Part shown: positions 5,879 through 6,990 of the stretch, piece after piece
Position numbering within the stretch: position 1 is the stretch's first letter
Layout of the letters: every line of letters begins with the position of its first letter
NCBI GenBank assembly: GCA_023436765.1
Contig: JAEZHX010000014.1
Location: forward strand, 1-6,990
From: Bacillota bacterium
GTDB taxonomy: Bacteria; Bacillota; Clostridia; Lachnospirales; Lachnospiraceae
DNA length: 6,990 bases
Direction: 5' to 3'
Translations under genes and position numbers: made by a program
Notes under the pieces: model-generated
Seen by the model: the letters and a program-made list of their open reading frames with translations, nothing else
Told to the model about the DNA's origin: nothing
The model's database searches: none

Positions 5879-6556
5879 ATGGAATTATTCTTAATTGTAG
5901 AAGATGATGCTCAGATAAGGAATTTTATCAATTTCTCACTAACATCCCAGAACTATGAGTGCACAGAAGTTTCAACTGCTAAGGCTGCACTTAACCAGCT
6001 GGAGGGAAGGAATTATTCCGCTGTCATTTTAGATCTGGGGCTTCCCGACATGGATGGAATTGATTTATTAAAGAAGATACGTCTGCAATATAATACCCCT
6101 GTCATTATTGTATCTGCCAGGGATCAGGATAACGATAAGGTGGTAGCTTTGGATGCGGGAGCGGATGATTATCTTACTAAGCCCTTCAGTGTGAATGAAT
6201 TAATGGCGAGAATCCGGGTTGTTCTAAGGCATAACAGATCTTATGGAAAGTCCGTGCTTTATAAGGTTGCCGATCTGGAGATAGATCTGGACAAGCATAA
6301 GGTCCTTTTAGAGGGGAAGGAAATACATTTTACCCCGATGGAGTATGAGGTATTAACTCTTCTCGTTAAAAATGCCGGAAAGGTGCTTACCCATAATTAT
6401 ATCCTTAAGGAGGTCTGGGGTTCCTATCTGGATTGTGATACTCAGACGCTTCGGGTGTTTATGGCCAATATACGAAGAAAGCTAGAGAAGACTCCAGCAT
6501 CTCCGCGCTATATCATTACGGAGGTTGGTATCGGCTACCGTTTTTCTGACGAATAA
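5879..6556 (+). CDS. kdpE: KdpE-like OmpR-family response regulator
   Basis: The 225-residue cytoplasmic two-component regulator has a receiver domain (1-115) with the acidic pair D9/D10, phospho-acceptor D52 (VILDLGLPDMDG), S79 and K101 (LTKPF). A winged-helix DNA-binding domain of the OmpR/PhoB type follows (about 125-225), with FTPMEYEVLTLLVKNAGKVLTH (151-172), KEVWG (177-181) and the closing VGIGYRF (216-222). Linker and DNA-binding segments resemble KdpE, the K+/turgor-responsive regulator. The start has GGAGG 5 nt upstream and a strong promoter. It is divergent from ktrBA, so regulation of that operon is likely; no kdpFABC is visible here. Its last 22 bp, including the conserved YRF codons, overlap the end of the opposing kinase gene. 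Confidence 0.88.
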   Translation: MELFLIVEDDAQIRNFINFSLTSQNYECTEVSTAKAALNQLEGRNYSAVILDLGLPDMDGIDLLKKIRLQYNTPVIIVSARDQDNDKVVALDAGADDYLTKPFSVNELMARIRVVLRHNRSYGKSVLYKVADLEIDLDKHKVLLEGKEIHFTPMEYEVLTLLVKNAGKVLTHNYILKEVWGSYLDCDTQTLRVFMANIRRKLEKTPASPRYIITEVGIGYRFSDE

Positions 6557-6990
6557 TTCCTATGAAGATAGAAGCGGAAGGTAGCTCCTCCCTCCTCATT
6601 ATTCATAACTGAGATCTTACCCCCATGGTATTCCACGATCTCTTTGCAGATGGCCAATCCCAAGCCCATGCCACGGATCCCATCCATACGTGTTCGATTG
6701 GAGATAAAGAAGGTATCAAATATTCTCGGTATATCTTCTTCTCGGATCCCACTCCCTCGATCAGCTATTTCAAACCATATCAGTTCCCCTTCGGTATAAA
6801 CCTGAACAAGAATCTCATCCTGTGTATTCGAATGTTCTATTGCATTATTGATCAGATTGATCAGTACCTGTTCAATCAATTTGCCATCCATAGGAATAAA
6901 CAGCACTTCCTCCGGAACATTAATCCTTATATTCCTGCCGGGGAAATACTTGAGAGCTCGTCTGACTGCTCCTCCAATGATCTCCTCGAC
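6535..6990 (-). CDS. kdpD: KdpD-like sensor histidine kinase, C-terminal ATPase domain (partial)
   Basis: The 151 C-terminal residues of a histidine kinase are present; the N-terminus lies beyond the right edge. The fragment opens with VEEIIGGAVRRALKYFPGR and IPMDGKLIEQVLINLINNA, which closely resembles KdpD at the junction of the dimerisation and HATPase_c domains. The ATP-binding boxes are complete: N box (LINLINNAIEHS, about 43-54), G1 box DRGSGI (77-82), F box IFDTFF (90-95) and G2 box RGMGLGLAI (106-114). KdpD phosphorylates KdpE in response to low K+ or turgor. The sensory part (KdpD, Usp, membrane helices) cannot be seen, so a shortened KdpD is possible. The frame is open to the edge with no start. 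The gene is convergent with kdpE and ends inside it (TAG at 6535-6537). Confidence 0.88.
   Translation of the reverse strand, partial: VEEIIGGAVRRALKYFPGRNIRINVPEEVLFIPMDGKLIEQVLINLINNAIEHSNTQDEILVQVYTEGELIWFEIADRGSGIREEDIPRIFDTFFISNRTRMDGIRGMGLGLAICKEIVEYHGGKISVMNNEEGGATFRFYLHRNYSSEKR

Overview
The window looks like chromosomal DNA of a low-to-moderate G+C anaerobic Firmicute, most likely a Clostridia/Lachnospiraceae-type organism. This rests on AT-rich intergenic DNA, GGAGG-type ribosome binding sites, SigA-like TTGnnn/TATAAT promoters, and the protein families present. The species assignment is an inference.

Left part (1-2809, all minus strand): the N-terminal part of a membrane sensor, probably a methyl-accepting chemotaxis protein, runs off the left edge. 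To its right is a strong palindromic terminator (555-603). Then comes a two-gene operon, read right to left: a 496-aa membrane protein with two DUF1538-type repeats, followed by a 223-aa protein with two tandem PII-like domains. The two reading frames overlap by 8 bases. Both gene products are internally duplicated, which suggests a membrane protein paired with its own dedicated PII-type regulator.

Centre (2810-3590): a small PadR-family repressor gene is divergent from that operon. The shared spacer holds a near-consensus promoter and two dyad-symmetric candidate operators. Downstream of padR, in the convergent gap before the potassium genes, lies a roughly 219-bp near-complete palindrome. 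Its two arms are about 80% alike and may be flanked by TA, which resembles a MITE-like or fold-back element.

Right part (3589-6990): a potassium-uptake locus. ktrB (channel subunit) and ktrA (RCK gating subunit) are on the minus strand. A KdpE-like response regulator is divergent from ktrB on the plus strand. The C-terminal catalytic domain of a KdpD-like histidine kinase lies on the minus strand and enters from the right edge. Regulator and kinase genes are convergent and overlap by 22 bp at their 3' ends, instead of forming the usual kdpDE operon. The likely logic is that a KdpDE-type two-component system senses potassium or turgor stress and controls the adjacent Ktr uptake system. No kdpFABC genes are visible in the window.

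No tRNA, rRNA, CRISPR array or intact transposase gene was found.
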